This document shows positions 26,495-34,584 of a stretch of DNA of 64,000 nucleotides, one piece after another; position 1 is the first letter of the stretch; every line of letters starts with the position of its first letter. The notes under the pieces were generated by a model. That model saw only the letters and a list, made by a program, of their open reading frames with translations. It did no database searches and had not been told where the DNA came from. A program made the position numbers and the translations under genes. Origin of the DNA: Hyphomonadaceae bacterium (lineage in GTDB: Bacteria; Pseudomonadota; Alphaproteobacteria; Caulobacterales; Aquidulcibacteraceae); contig JAEUMP010000010.1 of assembly GCA_016791445.1 (NCBI GenBank), positions 82,725 to 146,724 on the forward strand, given 5' to 3'.

Positions 26495-26827
26495 GTGCAA
26501 TCCCAGACGCGTCTGAGGACAACGCGACGCAGCATTACGCTTGTCAGGAACCTTTTCACCATTACGCTCGTTCGTGCGGCGTACTCGGTGCGTCGATCGG
26601 ATGAGGGAGTACCGGCCGTGGGGGCTTTACGCCAGCCCAGGCAACCGGAACGGGAAGGGGCCGAAAAGGCTGCGCTTTCCCCCGAGACGCGAAACGCGTC
26701 AGGGCCGCCACGTTGGATCGTGGTGAGCGGTCTTGTCCTTTATTGCGCTGCGTTTTGGTTGATTATCTGGAGCGCTGGCAGCTTTGGCGTTCAATTGGTC
26801 CGCACTGCGTTCGCGGGCCAACACTAA
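26495..26827 (+). CDS. Possible small membrane protein (start uncertain)
   Basis: A frame of up to 110 codons whose C-terminal 40 residues contain a convincing transmembrane stretch (WIVVSGLVLYCAAFWLIIW) and a basic N-terminal part. The first part is low-complexity and may not be translated; a GTG near 26620 would give about 69 residues. It precedes the beta-barrel protein on the same strand and no family is recognised. Low confidence; the rest of the 26428-27011 gap shows nothing further. Confidence 0.35.
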   Translation: MQSQTRLRTTRRSITLVRNLFTITLVRAAYSVRRSDEGVPAVGALRQPRQPEREGAEKAALSPETRNASGPPRWIVVSGLVLYCAAFWLIIWSAGSFGVQLVRTAFAGQH

Positions 26828-27011
26828 GCAAATTGTAGGTAGGGTTGGGAGGCGTCTGATGCGCGAGCGCGTGCGTGGAAAGCACAGGGGCGGCGCATTC
26901 TCGCCGCGCGTGCAACAAATTGCTCCCGGCCCCGGTTTGACGGCACCATTGGCGCAGCGAAATGTCCGCCCCTCGATCTGGGCGGCGCTGATCGTTCCAG
27001 GGGGTTCACAG

Positions 27012-28247
27012 GTGCAGATCCGTCCGCTTCTCAGCGCGTTCGCCGCGTCGCTGATCGTCTTCACGCCATGCCACGCGCTGGCGCAGACGCAGGCTCAACC
27101 CGATGACAGCGTGTCGGTGCGGGAACGGCCGCGGCCTGAGTACGATCCGCTTGGCCTGCGCTTCGGCAGCTTCACCGCCAACGCTTCGCTCGATCTCGGC
27201 GCCACCAGCACCGACAATCTGTTCGCCCAGCCGAGCGGGTCGGAACAAGACGACATCGTCTACACCGTCAGCCCGAATGTGCAGTTGAAATCGGATTGGT
27301 CGCGCCATGCGCTGGAAGTGCAAGCCGGCGCGCGTTTCACCAATCACCAGGATTTCTCAAGCGAAGATGCAAACAGCCATTATGTGCGCGCCGTTGGCCG
27401 GCTTGATGTCGGCACGCGCACCAGCATCAGCGCAACGGCCGGCTTTGCGCACGAAGTCGAGCCGCGCACCGATCCGGACTCGCCGGTGACGCTTGACCCG
27501 GTTGAGTACGATCGCACCGAAGCGTCGCTGAACGCACAACACACCTTTAATCGCTTCCGCGTCAGCGGCGGCGTTGCCCGCACCGAGTACAGTTTCGATG
27601 GTTCGCAGAGCTTCCGCGACAATGAAGAGACGGTCGCGCGCGGCCGCCTCGACGCGGAACTGACCCCGCGCATCGGCGTGCTGCTGCAAGGCACGGCCGA
27701 CGAACGCGACTACGACCGGGACGTGCCGTTCGATCTCGACTCCAGCGGCCGCACGGTGCTCGCCGGTGTCACCATCAATTTCACCGACCTGATGCGCGGC
27801 GAATTCTCGGTCGGGCAATTCAGCCGCGACTATGACGATCCGGGCATCGGCACGGTTGATGGCTTGGCCGCATCCGGCGATCTCGATTGGTACATCACGC
27901 GCCTGACTACGTTGCACTTCAGCGCCCGCCGCAATGCGGAATCCGTTGTTGGCGGCGGCACCGGCGCGCCCTTCGTCGAAACCTCATACGGCGCTCACGT
28001 CGATCACGAATTGCTGCGCAACGTGATCCTCAGCGCTGGCGTGCAGGCGGGCAAGCGGGAGTACGACAAGGTGATCGACCGCGAGGATGACTTTGTCTAC
28101 GGCGAGGTCGGCGCGGACTACATCGTGAACCGTCGCGTGGCGTTGCGTGCGCGCTACAACTTCGACCAAGTGGATTCGACGGGTCTCAACGCCTACCGGG
28201 ACTATGAGGTCAAAGCGTTCTCGTTGGGCGTGACGCTGCGCCTCTAG
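27012..28247 (+). CDS. Outer-membrane beta-barrel protein of the exopolysaccharide locus
   Basis: A 411-residue outer-membrane protein in the BBP2-type (putative beta-barrel porin 2) group. A signal peptide begins at a GTG (27012) and ends at about HALAQ (residue 25); AGGGGG lies before this GTG. An upstream in-frame ATG at 26859 would add 51 residues ahead of the signal, so GTG is preferred. The mature protein has many alternating hydrophobic strands with aromatic girdle residues and a C-terminal strand ending in a leucine (SLGVTLRL), typical of barrels. Such proteins are encoded in alphaproteobacterial exopolysaccharide clusters and may aid export or anchoring. Confidence 0.85.
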   Translation: MQIRPLLSAFAASLIVFTPCHALAQTQAQPDDSVSVRERPRPEYDPLGLRFGSFTANASLDLGATSTDNLFAQPSGSEQDDIVYTVSPNVQLKSDWSRHALEVQAGARFTNHQDFSSEDANSHYVRAVGRLDVGTRTSISATAGFAHEVEPRTDPDSPVTLDPVEYDRTEASLNAQHTFNRFRVSGGVARTEYSFDGSQSFRDNEETVARGRLDAELTPRIGVLLQGTADERDYDRDVPFDLDSSGRTVLAGVTINFTDLMRGEFSVGQFSRDYDDPGIGTVDGLAASGDLDWYITRLTTLHFSARRNAESVVGGGTGAPFVETSYGAHVDHELLRNVILSAGVQAGKREYDKVIDREDDFVYGEVGADYIVNRRVALRARYNFDQVDSTGLNAYRDYEVKAFSLGVTLRL

Positions 28248-28300
28248 GGGCCGGCGTCGCGAGCCGCTAGACTAGGCGTGCGCCTGAACATTGGAAGCCC

Positions 28301-28756
28301 ATGCCGGCGGTAGCGTCATCCAAGGTCAAACGGGCCAGCAAGGCTGGCCAGGCGCGCCGGCCGTCCCGCAAGACGCCGGCGCGTTCGCGTACGCTGAACG
28401 ACGCCTTGGCCGAAGCGGCCTGGGCGGAAGCAGACGCAGCGCTCGCTGAAGCGCTGGCCGATCTCGATGAAGTCGAGGGCGCGGAAACCGCCGCAGCCCG
28501 GCGCACAGCGCTTGCCATGCTGGCGCAATCGCTGGCGCGGGCAGGCCGTAAACGCGGCCTCACACGCATTGGCGAGGTGGGCGGCAAAGCCGCTTACAGC
28601 GCCGCCGCGCATGAGCTTGCGGTCCCAGCCAAACGCGCGCCGAAGCGCGTTGTCATCAGCGCGCGCGGCGTCGCCCGTGGCGGAGCGGTGCTGGCTAAGC
28701 CGCGGGTGAAACCGGCAACGCGCGGCAAGAAGCCGGGACGGAAGAAGAAGCCGTGA
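28301..28756 (+). CDS. Small basic protein with GrpE-like C-terminal domain
   Basis: A 151-residue, Lys/Arg/Ala-rich protein. The N-terminus is basic and unstructured (KRASKAGQARRPSRKTPARS), followed by a short helix (about 32-85). Residues 86-138 then run RGLTRIGEVG, YSAAAHEL, VVISARGVARGG and AVLAKPRVKP, matching the order of the beta-wing of the nucleotide-exchange factor GrpE, where the histidine, the conserved glycine turn and the terminal V-motif sit at the same spacing. A basic tail (GKKPGRKKKP) ends it. The stop overlaps the start of the Hsp70-like gene as GTGA, so the two are translationally coupled. I infer an accessory exchange factor for that ATPase; a nonspecific basic protein is the alternative. 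Confidence 0.55.
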   Translation: MPAVASSKVKRASKAGQARRPSRKTPARSRTLNDALAEAAWAEADAALAEALADLDEVEGAETAAARRTALAMLAQSLARAGRKRGLTRIGEVGGKAAYSAAAHELAVPAKRAPKRVVISARGVARGGAVLAKPRVKPATRGKKPGRKKKP

Positions 28757-30138
28757 CCGAGTGGACGCTCTGCCTCGATTTCGGCACCGCTTATTCCAAA
28801 GCGGCCGCGGCGCCGACCGGGGCTTGGGCGCGCTTTGATCCCGCCACGGTGCGTCCGCTGATGCTCGCGGGCGAGGAAGCGGAAACCAACCCGTTCCTGC
28901 TCGAAAGCGCGGTGTTCGTCGACGATCAGCAAGTGCTGTTCGGCAGTGCGGCGGTGCAGCGCGCCGATCAGTTCAGCGGCGGCAAACGCCGGGCGCTACG
29001 CTCGTTCAAGACGCTGCTGAGCGTGAGCGATCTCGATCGCGCGCTAGCCACCAACGTGCCGGGCTCGATCGATCCGCATCGCCTCTTTCAAATGCGCGAT
29101 CTGATCGTGCTCTATCTCGCCTATTTGCTCGCCGCGATTAATCGCGCCGCGGGGCAGGACGGCGACATCTCGCAAGCGACGGGCCTCAAGGTGCGCTACG
29201 CGGCGCCGGCATGGCGCGACGCGGACAGCGCCGGCACGCACGCCTCCATCCTCCGGCTGTTCGGTGAAGCAGAAGCGCTGCGCAATGCGCTGGGCAAGAA
29301 GCTGCTGTCGCCGGAAGGCTTGTCGATGGCGCTCGTGACCAAGGCCGTGCCCAAAGCGATGGCCGCGCCGGAACCGCTGGAGATGAGCCTCATCTTCGAA
29401 GCGCCCGCGGCGGCGGCGTACACATCCATTGGTTTGCGCGATGCCGGCTCGCACTTCATCGTGGTCGACATGGGCGCGGGCACGACCGACATCGCCGGGC
29501 TCGTGCGCGACCGCGACGGCATCCAGGAACTCGCCGACGCGCGCTACACGCTGAAGCAGGCGGGCGATTTTCTCGACGGCATCATCGCCAACCGCGTGCT
29601 CAAAGCGGCGTCGTGGGCGCGCGGGACAGAGGCGCAGACCGCGCTCTGGGCCATGCTGATGCGGCAGATGGCGGACGTGAAAGAGACGCTGTTCGCCGAG
29701 GGGCGCGTGAGCATCCGTGCGCAAGGGCGCGGCGTGACCGTCGCCATGCGCGACATTGAGCGCGATCAGGACTTCAGGGAATTCATCAAGACGCTGGAGC
29801 ACGCTTACGAGCACAGCATCGCGGTGGTGCGCGGCGACGCGCTGGTGCGCGGACGCGCCGAGGTCGAGGCTATCGCGGTCGGCGGCGGGGCCGCCGCGCC
29901 CTTCATTCAGGCGCTGGTGAAGCAGAAATATCGCGGCAAGCCGCGCGTGACGGCGCGCCCTGCGACACCCGATTGGGCGCATGCGCCCGTGTTCGCCGGC
30001 AACCTCGCGCCGGTGTTCCCGCAGCTTGCCATCGCGATCGGGGGGGCGCTGGCGCCGGACGAGATGCTCGCCGTCAATGGCGGGGGCGTCAGGCGCCTCG
30101 CAGCCGGCCGAAACGATACCCAGGCGGCACGCGATTGA
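28753..30138 (+). CDS. Hsp70-like ATPase domain without substrate-binding domain
   Basis: A 461-residue actin/Hsp70-fold ATPase starting with GTG at 28753. Three nucleotide-binding signatures are present: phosphate-1 CLDFGTAYSKAA near the N-terminus, phosphate-2 VVDMGAGTTDIAGL at about 236-249, and the adenosine motif AIAVGGGAAAPFIQ at about 375-388. The protein ends soon after, so the peptide-binding domain and lid of a true DnaK are missing. It lies directly behind the GrpE-like small gene. The final 50 bases overlap the end of the convergent kinase-like gene. Substrate and role are unknown; placement suggests a link to the exopolysaccharide machinery. Confidence 0.85.
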   Translation: MTEWTLCLDFGTAYSKAAAAPTGAWARFDPATVRPLMLAGEEAETNPFLLESAVFVDDQQVLFGSAAVQRADQFSGGKRRALRSFKTLLSVSDLDRALATNVPGSIDPHRLFQMRDLIVLYLAYLLAAINRAAGQDGDISQATGLKVRYAAPAWRDADSAGTHASILRLFGEAEALRNALGKKLLSPEGLSMALVTKAVPKAMAAPEPLEMSLIFEAPAAAAYTSIGLRDAGSHFIVVDMGAGTTDIAGLVRDRDGIQELADARYTLKQAGDFLDGIIANRVLKAASWARGTEAQTALWAMLMRQMADVKETLFAEGRVSIRAQGRGVTVAMRDIERDQDFREFIKTLEHAYEHSIAVVRGDALVRGRAEVEAIAVGGGAAAPFIQALVKQKYRGKPRVTARPATPDWAHAPVFAGNLAPVFPQLAIAIGGALAPDEMLAVNGGGVRRLAAGRNDTQAARD

Positions 30139-31120
30139 CCCATACCCCTGCAGGAGAGCGCTCGCGCCTCTGCAGCATCCGCAGCGCTGCTCTCACGGCC
30201 CGGAGCGGGGTGCGGTCCCAGGCGGTGACGACCACCGTCTTGCTGGCGAGGCCAGCGATCAATGCGCCTTCGGACGGCCCCAGCGCAGGCGGGCAATCAA
30301 GCACGACGAGATCGTATTCTTGCGCAAGCCGCTGCAGCAGGATCGGCAAGCCGCGCGCGCCGATCAGCGTGCGCCACGGGCTGCGCATGCGCGCCGCTGG
30401 CAGGATGTGCAGCCCCGTCTCGTCTTCCTGTTCGACATAATGGCGCCAGCTGTCGGGATGCTCGGTGGCCTCGAGGACGCCGGCTTCGGGATCCAAGTCG
30501 AAACCGCGTGACAGCGTGCGCCGGCGCAGATCGCAATCGATGATGATGACATTGCGCCCCTGCTGTGCGGCGGCGACTGCGGTGCAGAGCGCCGCCGTGG
30601 TCGCGCCTTCGTCCGGGGTCGAGGCGATGAACGCGATCAGCCGTTCGCGAGAAAGCGTATCCTGCAGATCACGGAAGGCCGTGGCGAACGCCGATGCCGG
30701 CTGGAAGGCGATACAGCCAAGCGGCGAGCGCTGATCCGGCGGCAGTTGGCGCAGCACTGATTCAGTCAGCTCGGGTGCGGCGCCCAAGACCGCGTAGGCG
30801 CGGTTCTTGCCGAAGCTCGCAATCGAGGTGATGGTGTTGCGGCCAAGTTCGCGCACGAGCGCAACGACAAACGCGGCGCCCGCTGACAGCGGCAGCCAGA
30901 AGACAGACGCCGCTTGCCAGCGCACGCCGCCGCTGACGTCATACAAAACGCCGATCGCCGTAACCACGGCTGTCGCGACGGCGAAGAGGGGAAGCTGACG
31001 AACAATTGCGCGCTTGAGCCGAGCCAGCGCGAGCGATTTGACGGGCTCGCGGCGTGCGCGTGGGCCGGGTGCTTGCAGCATCTCCCTGGGCACACGATCA
31101 CCGACGCTCGATGAGCTCAC
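30089..31120 (-). CDS. BY-kinase-like protein lacking the Walker A lysine (probable pseudokinase)
   Basis: A 343-residue protein with the plan of the cytoplasmic half of Wzc/CpsD: two transmembrane helices (about 43-60 and 72-90), then a P-loop ATPase domain. The Walker A segment reads STPDEGATT (167-175) where the canonical sequence is PDEGKTT or PDEGKST; the lysine is Ala173, codon GCG at 30602-30604. Walker A' VIIIDCDLRR is present and the domain goes on to LVVLDCPPALG. The C-terminus has just one tyrosine and no tyrosine cluster. The start GTG at 31120 has GGAG nine bases upstream. Without the lysine, ATP binding and autokinase activity are doubtful; a regulatory partner of the intact kinase at 34569-36713 is a possible role. 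Confidence 0.8.
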   Translation of the reverse strand: MSSSSVGDRVPREMLQAPGPRARREPVKSLALARLKRAIVRQLPLFAVATAVVTAIGVLYDVSGGVRWQAASVFWLPLSAGAAFVVALVRELGRNTITSIASFGKNRAYAVLGAAPELTESVLRQLPPDQRSPLGCIAFQPASAFATAFRDLQDTLSRERLIAFIASTPDEGATTAALCTAVAAAQQGRNVIIIDCDLRRRTLSRGFDLDPEAGVLEATEHPDSWRHYVEQEDETGLHILPAARMRSPWRTLIGARGLPILLQRLAQEYDLVVLDCPPALGPSEGALIAGLASKTVVVTAWDRTPLRAVRAALRMLQRRERSPAGVWVNRVPPGYRFGRLRGA

Positions 31121-31197
31121 GTCCTTTTGCTCCTGCCCGGCTCGTGGGGTGGGATTGTTTGAGGCGCCGCGCCCACTGGCGCAACACATAGTTTGCA

Positions 31198-31214
31198 GCG
31201 CGAATAGTTCGCGC
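31198..31214. promoter_or_regulatory. Perfect palindrome in the divergent promoter region
   Basis: GCGCGAATAGTTCGCGC has 7-bp arms around a 3-base spacer. It lies in the 251-base gap between the divergent pseudokinase-like and transferase-like genes (starts at 31120 and 31372), so it could be an operator for both. No regulator is identified. Confidence 0.35.
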
Positions 31215-31371
31215 GTCGCGGGTGAATTACTTGAGCGGTATCAAAGCCGTCAGGGAAACTTGGCCGTTTCATCATAGTGTCCGCAAAAAATAAGGGGACA
31301 GCTTCGTTAAGAAGCGTTGATCTTTCCTGGCGTTTTTCTAACTTTAGATCTGTCAGGCTCGGGATTTGCCA

Positions 31372-32163
31372 ATGCTCATCCAGGTGCCTCGCACGCCCCC
31401 GGGCGCGCCAGGTTCGCAGAACGCGGAGAACTGCAGCCCCTTCGAGGCCGGGCTCAGGCGTGACCTCGCGAGCGCTCCGATCGTGTCCTACGATTCGATG
31501 CTTGGCGGCTGGGCCAAGCGCGCCATTGACCTAACAGTAGTGCTCATTTCGCTCCCGCTCTGGTTGCCGGTGATGCTGGGCGCGGCCTTGTGGGCGAAGC
31601 TGAGGCATCCCGCCCCCGTGTTTCAGGCGCGCGAGATGGTCGGCTATGGCGGCCGCAGCTTCCAGCTGCTTGCGCTTCGCGTTGATCCGCCGTCCGCAAC
31701 GATCGAGGTGCTGCGCGTTGCAGGCGATGTGGCGCCGGCGCCGGCGAACGATTGGACGCTGATCGCCAGCCAAGCCGACGATGCGCAGGCCAAGTGGCGG
31801 CGCGCGCTTTCGCGCTTGCCGATGCTGCTAAACGTGCTGCGCGGTGAGATGGCGCTGGTCGGCCCCACGCCGCTTTCACTTAAGGAAATCGAGCCGCTGA
31901 AGACTGCGCGGCGCTATTACCTCAGCGCCCGTCCCGGCGTGATCGGCGTCAGCGCCATCGTCGATGCCGACGAGGAAGAGGCGAGCCAGTACAAGCTCTA
32001 TGCGTTGTCATGGTCGTTGAGCACGGATGCGCTGATCCTGTGGGATGCGCTCGATTCGTTGCTGCGGCGCGGCGAGTTGTGGAAGCCTCATCCCGGTTTG
32101 AAGGCGCGCGGCCAGGCGGCGGCAGAAGCCGCGGCGACGCGGCGTCGCGGCGCGGCGCAATAA
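31372..32163 (+). CDS. Sugar-transferase-like protein lacking the catalytic Asp-Glu dyad
   Basis: A 263-residue relative of the initiating transferase at 25672. It keeps the membrane re-entrant helix (AIDLTVVLISLPLWLPVMLGA), the NVLRGEMALVGPTPL segment (compare NVVRGDMSVIGPRPV) and an RPGVIG-like C-terminal motif. The catalytic LDELPQ is replaced by LSRLPM: Asp-Glu are Ser-Arg (codons 31810-31815), and KFRTM is LALRVDPPSA-like. It should not catalyse phosphoglycosyl transfer. Loss-of-function decay is unlikely because the frame is intact and the fold conserved; a scaffold or regulatory role is inferred. Start ATG at 31372; a TTG at 31366 is also in frame. Confidence 0.8.
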   Translation: MLIQVPRTPPGAPGSQNAENCSPFEAGLRRDLASAPIVSYDSMLGGWAKRAIDLTVVLISLPLWLPVMLGAALWAKLRHPAPVFQAREMVGYGGRSFQLLALRVDPPSATIEVLRVAGDVAPAPANDWTLIASQADDAQAKWRRALSRLPMLLNVLRGEMALVGPTPLSLKEIEPLKTARRYYLSARPGVIGVSAIVDADEEEASQYKLYALSWSLSTDALILWDALDSLLRRGELWKPHPGLKARGQAAAEAAATRRRGAAQ

Positions 32164-32182
32164 GCGCCGCACGCGTCGACCA

Positions 32183-33358
32183 TTGCCAGACTCGCGGCGC
32201 TTGCCGATAGGAGTGCCGCGAGGTGCGCGGGACTTGGCGGCCGATCTCATCTTCTTCGGGCACGACGCCCGCGACGCAGCGGTGCAGCGGCGCATCGGCG
32301 CGTTCGCCCAGGCCGGCGCGGACGTGCTGGCGTTCACCATGCGCCGCGGCGGCTCGATTGCGCCGGCATGGCGCAATGTCGATCTCGGCGAGACCCGCGA
32401 TGCGGCCTTCCTGCAGCGCTTGCTGGCGTTGCACCGGGCCCGGCCGGTGCTGGCGGCGCACAAAGCGGAGCTTGCCGCGGCCAGCGTATTTTACGCGCGC
32501 AATCTCGACATGGCGCTGTTGGCGCAATGGGCCAAGAGCATGAGCGGCTCGCGCGCGGCTATCGTTTACGAATGCCTCGACATTCACCGCTTCATGACGC
32601 GGCGCGATCCGCTCGGCGCGGCGATGCGCGCCATGGAACGCGACCTGTTGCGCCGTACCGCCTTGGTGGTGGTCAGCTCGCCCGCGTTCGTGCGCGAGTA
32701 TTTCGACAAGGCTCAGCCAGGGGCGGCGGAGTTCATGCTGGTGGAGAACCGGCTGCCGCGCGGCTTCGCCTACGGGCCGCGTCCGAGCGGGGAAAAGCCG
32801 GTTGGTCAGCCGTTGCGCATCGGCTGGTTCGGCAATCTGCGCTGCAAGCGCAGCCTGGCGCTGCTGCTGGCGCTGGCGGATCGTTTTCCTGATCGCGTCG
32901 CTATCGAGATGCGCGGCGTGCCTGCACGCACCGAGCTGACGGATTTCGAAGCCAGCATTGCCGGGCGCGCCAATGTGCGCTTCGGCGGACGCTATGCGTG
33001 GCCAGATGATCTGGCAGCGCTCTATGCAGGCGTCGATCTGGTTTGGGCTGGCGATTTCCACGATCCTGGCGCGAACTCGAAATGGCTGCTGCCGAACCGG
33101 CTCTACGAGGGCGGCTATTACGCCGTGCCGCCGGTCGCGCCTGCCGACAGTGAAACCGGCCGCTGGATCGGCGAGCACGGCTTCGGTTTCCCCCTGCCAG
33201 AGCCGCTCGAACAGACGCTGCCGCACTTCCTCCAGCAGCTGCGGCCGGAGGCAATTGCTGCGGCGCGCGCCCGCATGCTGTCGGCGCCGGAGAGCGTGTT
33301 TGTGCAGGCCGAAGACGAACTGAAGCGCGTGCTGGACGCGGCGAGGGCGCGCGCATGA
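32183..33358 (+). CDS. Glycosyltransferase (GT4-like)
   Basis: A protein of about 391 codons (start uncertain: TTG at 32183, GTG at 32213 or TTG at 32231; the third has GAGG eight bases upstream). The N-terminal half carries IVYECLDIHRFM, and the C-terminal half IGWFGNLRCKRSLALLLALADRF, the usual opening of a GT-B donor domain, and a downstream LYEGGYYAVPPVAP segment. The exact sugar is unknown. It overlaps the next glycosyltransferase by ATGA and lies 19 bases after the sugar-transferase-like gene, so this is one operon. Confidence 0.75.
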   Translation: MPDSRRLPIGVPRGARDLAADLIFFGHDARDAAVQRRIGAFAQAGADVLAFTMRRGGSIAPAWRNVDLGETRDAAFLQRLLALHRARPVLAAHKAELAAASVFYARNLDMALLAQWAKSMSGSRAAIVYECLDIHRFMTRRDPLGAAMRAMERDLLRRTALVVVSSPAFVREYFDKAQPGAAEFMLVENRLPRGFAYGPRPSGEKPVGQPLRIGWFGNLRCKRSLALLLALADRFPDRVAIEMRGVPARTELTDFEASIAGRANVRFGGRYAWPDDLAALYAGVDLVWAGDFHDPGANSKWLLPNRLYEGGYYAVPPVAPADSETGRWIGEHGFGFPLPEPLEQTLPHFLQQLRPEAIAAARARMLSAPESVFVQAEDELKRVLDAARARA

Positions 33359-34584
33359 GCAAGCCGACCATGCTCATGTTGCTCGGCCGCAATCCGTTCG
33401 CGGAGCGCAGCGGGCGCGCCGTGATGTTGCGCCAGCGCATTGAGCAGGCGCGCCAGCGGTTTGAAACGCACATCGTGGTTGTCGGCCATGCCAGCGGCGA
33501 TGCGAGCGATGAGGGGTTGCACTTTCTGCCGATGGCGAACCCCGCAGCGATTGCCTTGAATGCGCTGCGCATGTCCGGCTTGCCGCTGCAGACATGGCTC
33601 TATCATAGCGCGCACGCCCGCGCCGAGATCGCTGCGCGCGTGCGCGAAACGGGCGCTCGGGCCATCTTCATCGACATGTTGCGGCTGGCGCCGCTGGCCG
33701 GCGATGTGCCCAGGAGCGTTGCGCGCCTGGTCGATTACGACGACCTTCTGTCGGAGCGGTACCGTCTGGCCGCTTCGGCGGAGGACTATGACGTGATGGG
33801 CTTCCTGGCCCGCCGAGTCGGTCCGCTTGCTCCTGCGGCGCGCGCGGTGGCGGGGCCGCTGTTGCACGAGGAGGCGCGCCGGTGCGCCGCGTACGAGCAC
33901 GAGATGCTGGTCCATGCCGATCTCGTGCTGTTCACCTCGCCGCGCGAGGCGCAGATGCTGGCGCGCGAAGGCGTGCATGTGCTGGCCGCGCCGCCACTGC
34001 TTGCGCCCCATCCACGCACGGACGGTGTTGGCGAACGGCTCATCTTCCTCGGCAATCTGCGCTATGCAGAGAATATCGTGATGCTGCGGGCGCTGGCGGA
34101 TGCGGTGTCGGCGCTGGAGCAGCAGGGCGAACTCCCAGAGGACGTGACGCTCGACATCGTCGGCGAACATGCGCCCGATCTGCCGCACGCGTTCGACGCT
34201 AAACGCTTCCGTTTCATCGGCCGCATTCCCGATCTCGCTACGCTGGCCGGTGCCGGGATTTTTCTCGCGCCGGTTATCGGCGGCACTGGCGTGAAGCTGA
34301 AAGTGTTGGACGGGCTCGCGCTAGGCTGTCCGGTGGTCGCCACGGGCAAGGCGCTTGAGGGGCTGTCGGCCCGCGCCAATCGCGACATGCTCGTGGGCGA
34401 AAGCGTCAAAGACGTGCTGCGGGCGGCGATCGCGCTGCGAAGCCGGACGGCGTTGAAAGCGAAGCTCGCAGCGCGCGGGCGCGCCTATCTTGAGCGCGCG
34501 CACGCGCCCGCTTTGGGCGATGCCATCGCCGAAGCCATGGCGAAGGCCGTCGAGCGCGCGGGCGCGCGTCAGGAGACGCTGTAG
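33355..34584 (+). CDS. Glycosyltransferase (GT4-like)
   Basis: A 409-residue GT-B glycosyltransferase. The C-terminal half has RLIFLGNLRYAENIVMLRAL, the donor-domain start, and then IFLAPVIGGTGVKLKVLDGLALGCPVVAT divided over two lines of the fold, the GT4 signature in which Gly-rich and Lys residues hold the nucleotide sugar; the usual EA-motif glutamate is an aspartate (VLDGLA). The start overlaps the preceding gene (ATGA at 33355-33358). The end overlaps the convergent Wzc-like gene by 16 bases. It likely adds a sugar to the lipid-linked repeat unit. Confidence 0.85.
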   Translation: MSKPTMLMLLGRNPFAERSGRAVMLRQRIEQARQRFETHIVVVGHASGDASDEGLHFLPMANPAAIALNALRMSGLPLQTWLYHSAHARAEIAARVRETGARAIFIDMLRLAPLAGDVPRSVARLVDYDDLLSERYRLAASAEDYDVMGFLARRVGPLAPAARAVAGPLLHEEARRCAAYEHEMLVHADLVLFTSPREAQMLAREGVHVLAAPPLLAPHPRTDGVGERLIFLGNLRYAENIVMLRALADAVSALEQQGELPEDVTLDIVGEHAPDLPHAFDAKRFRFIGRIPDLATLAGAGIFLAPVIGGTGVKLKVLDGLALGCPVVATGKALEGLSARANRDMLVGESVKDVLRAAIALRSRTALKAKLAARGRAYLERAHAPALGDAIAEAMAKAVERAGARQETL

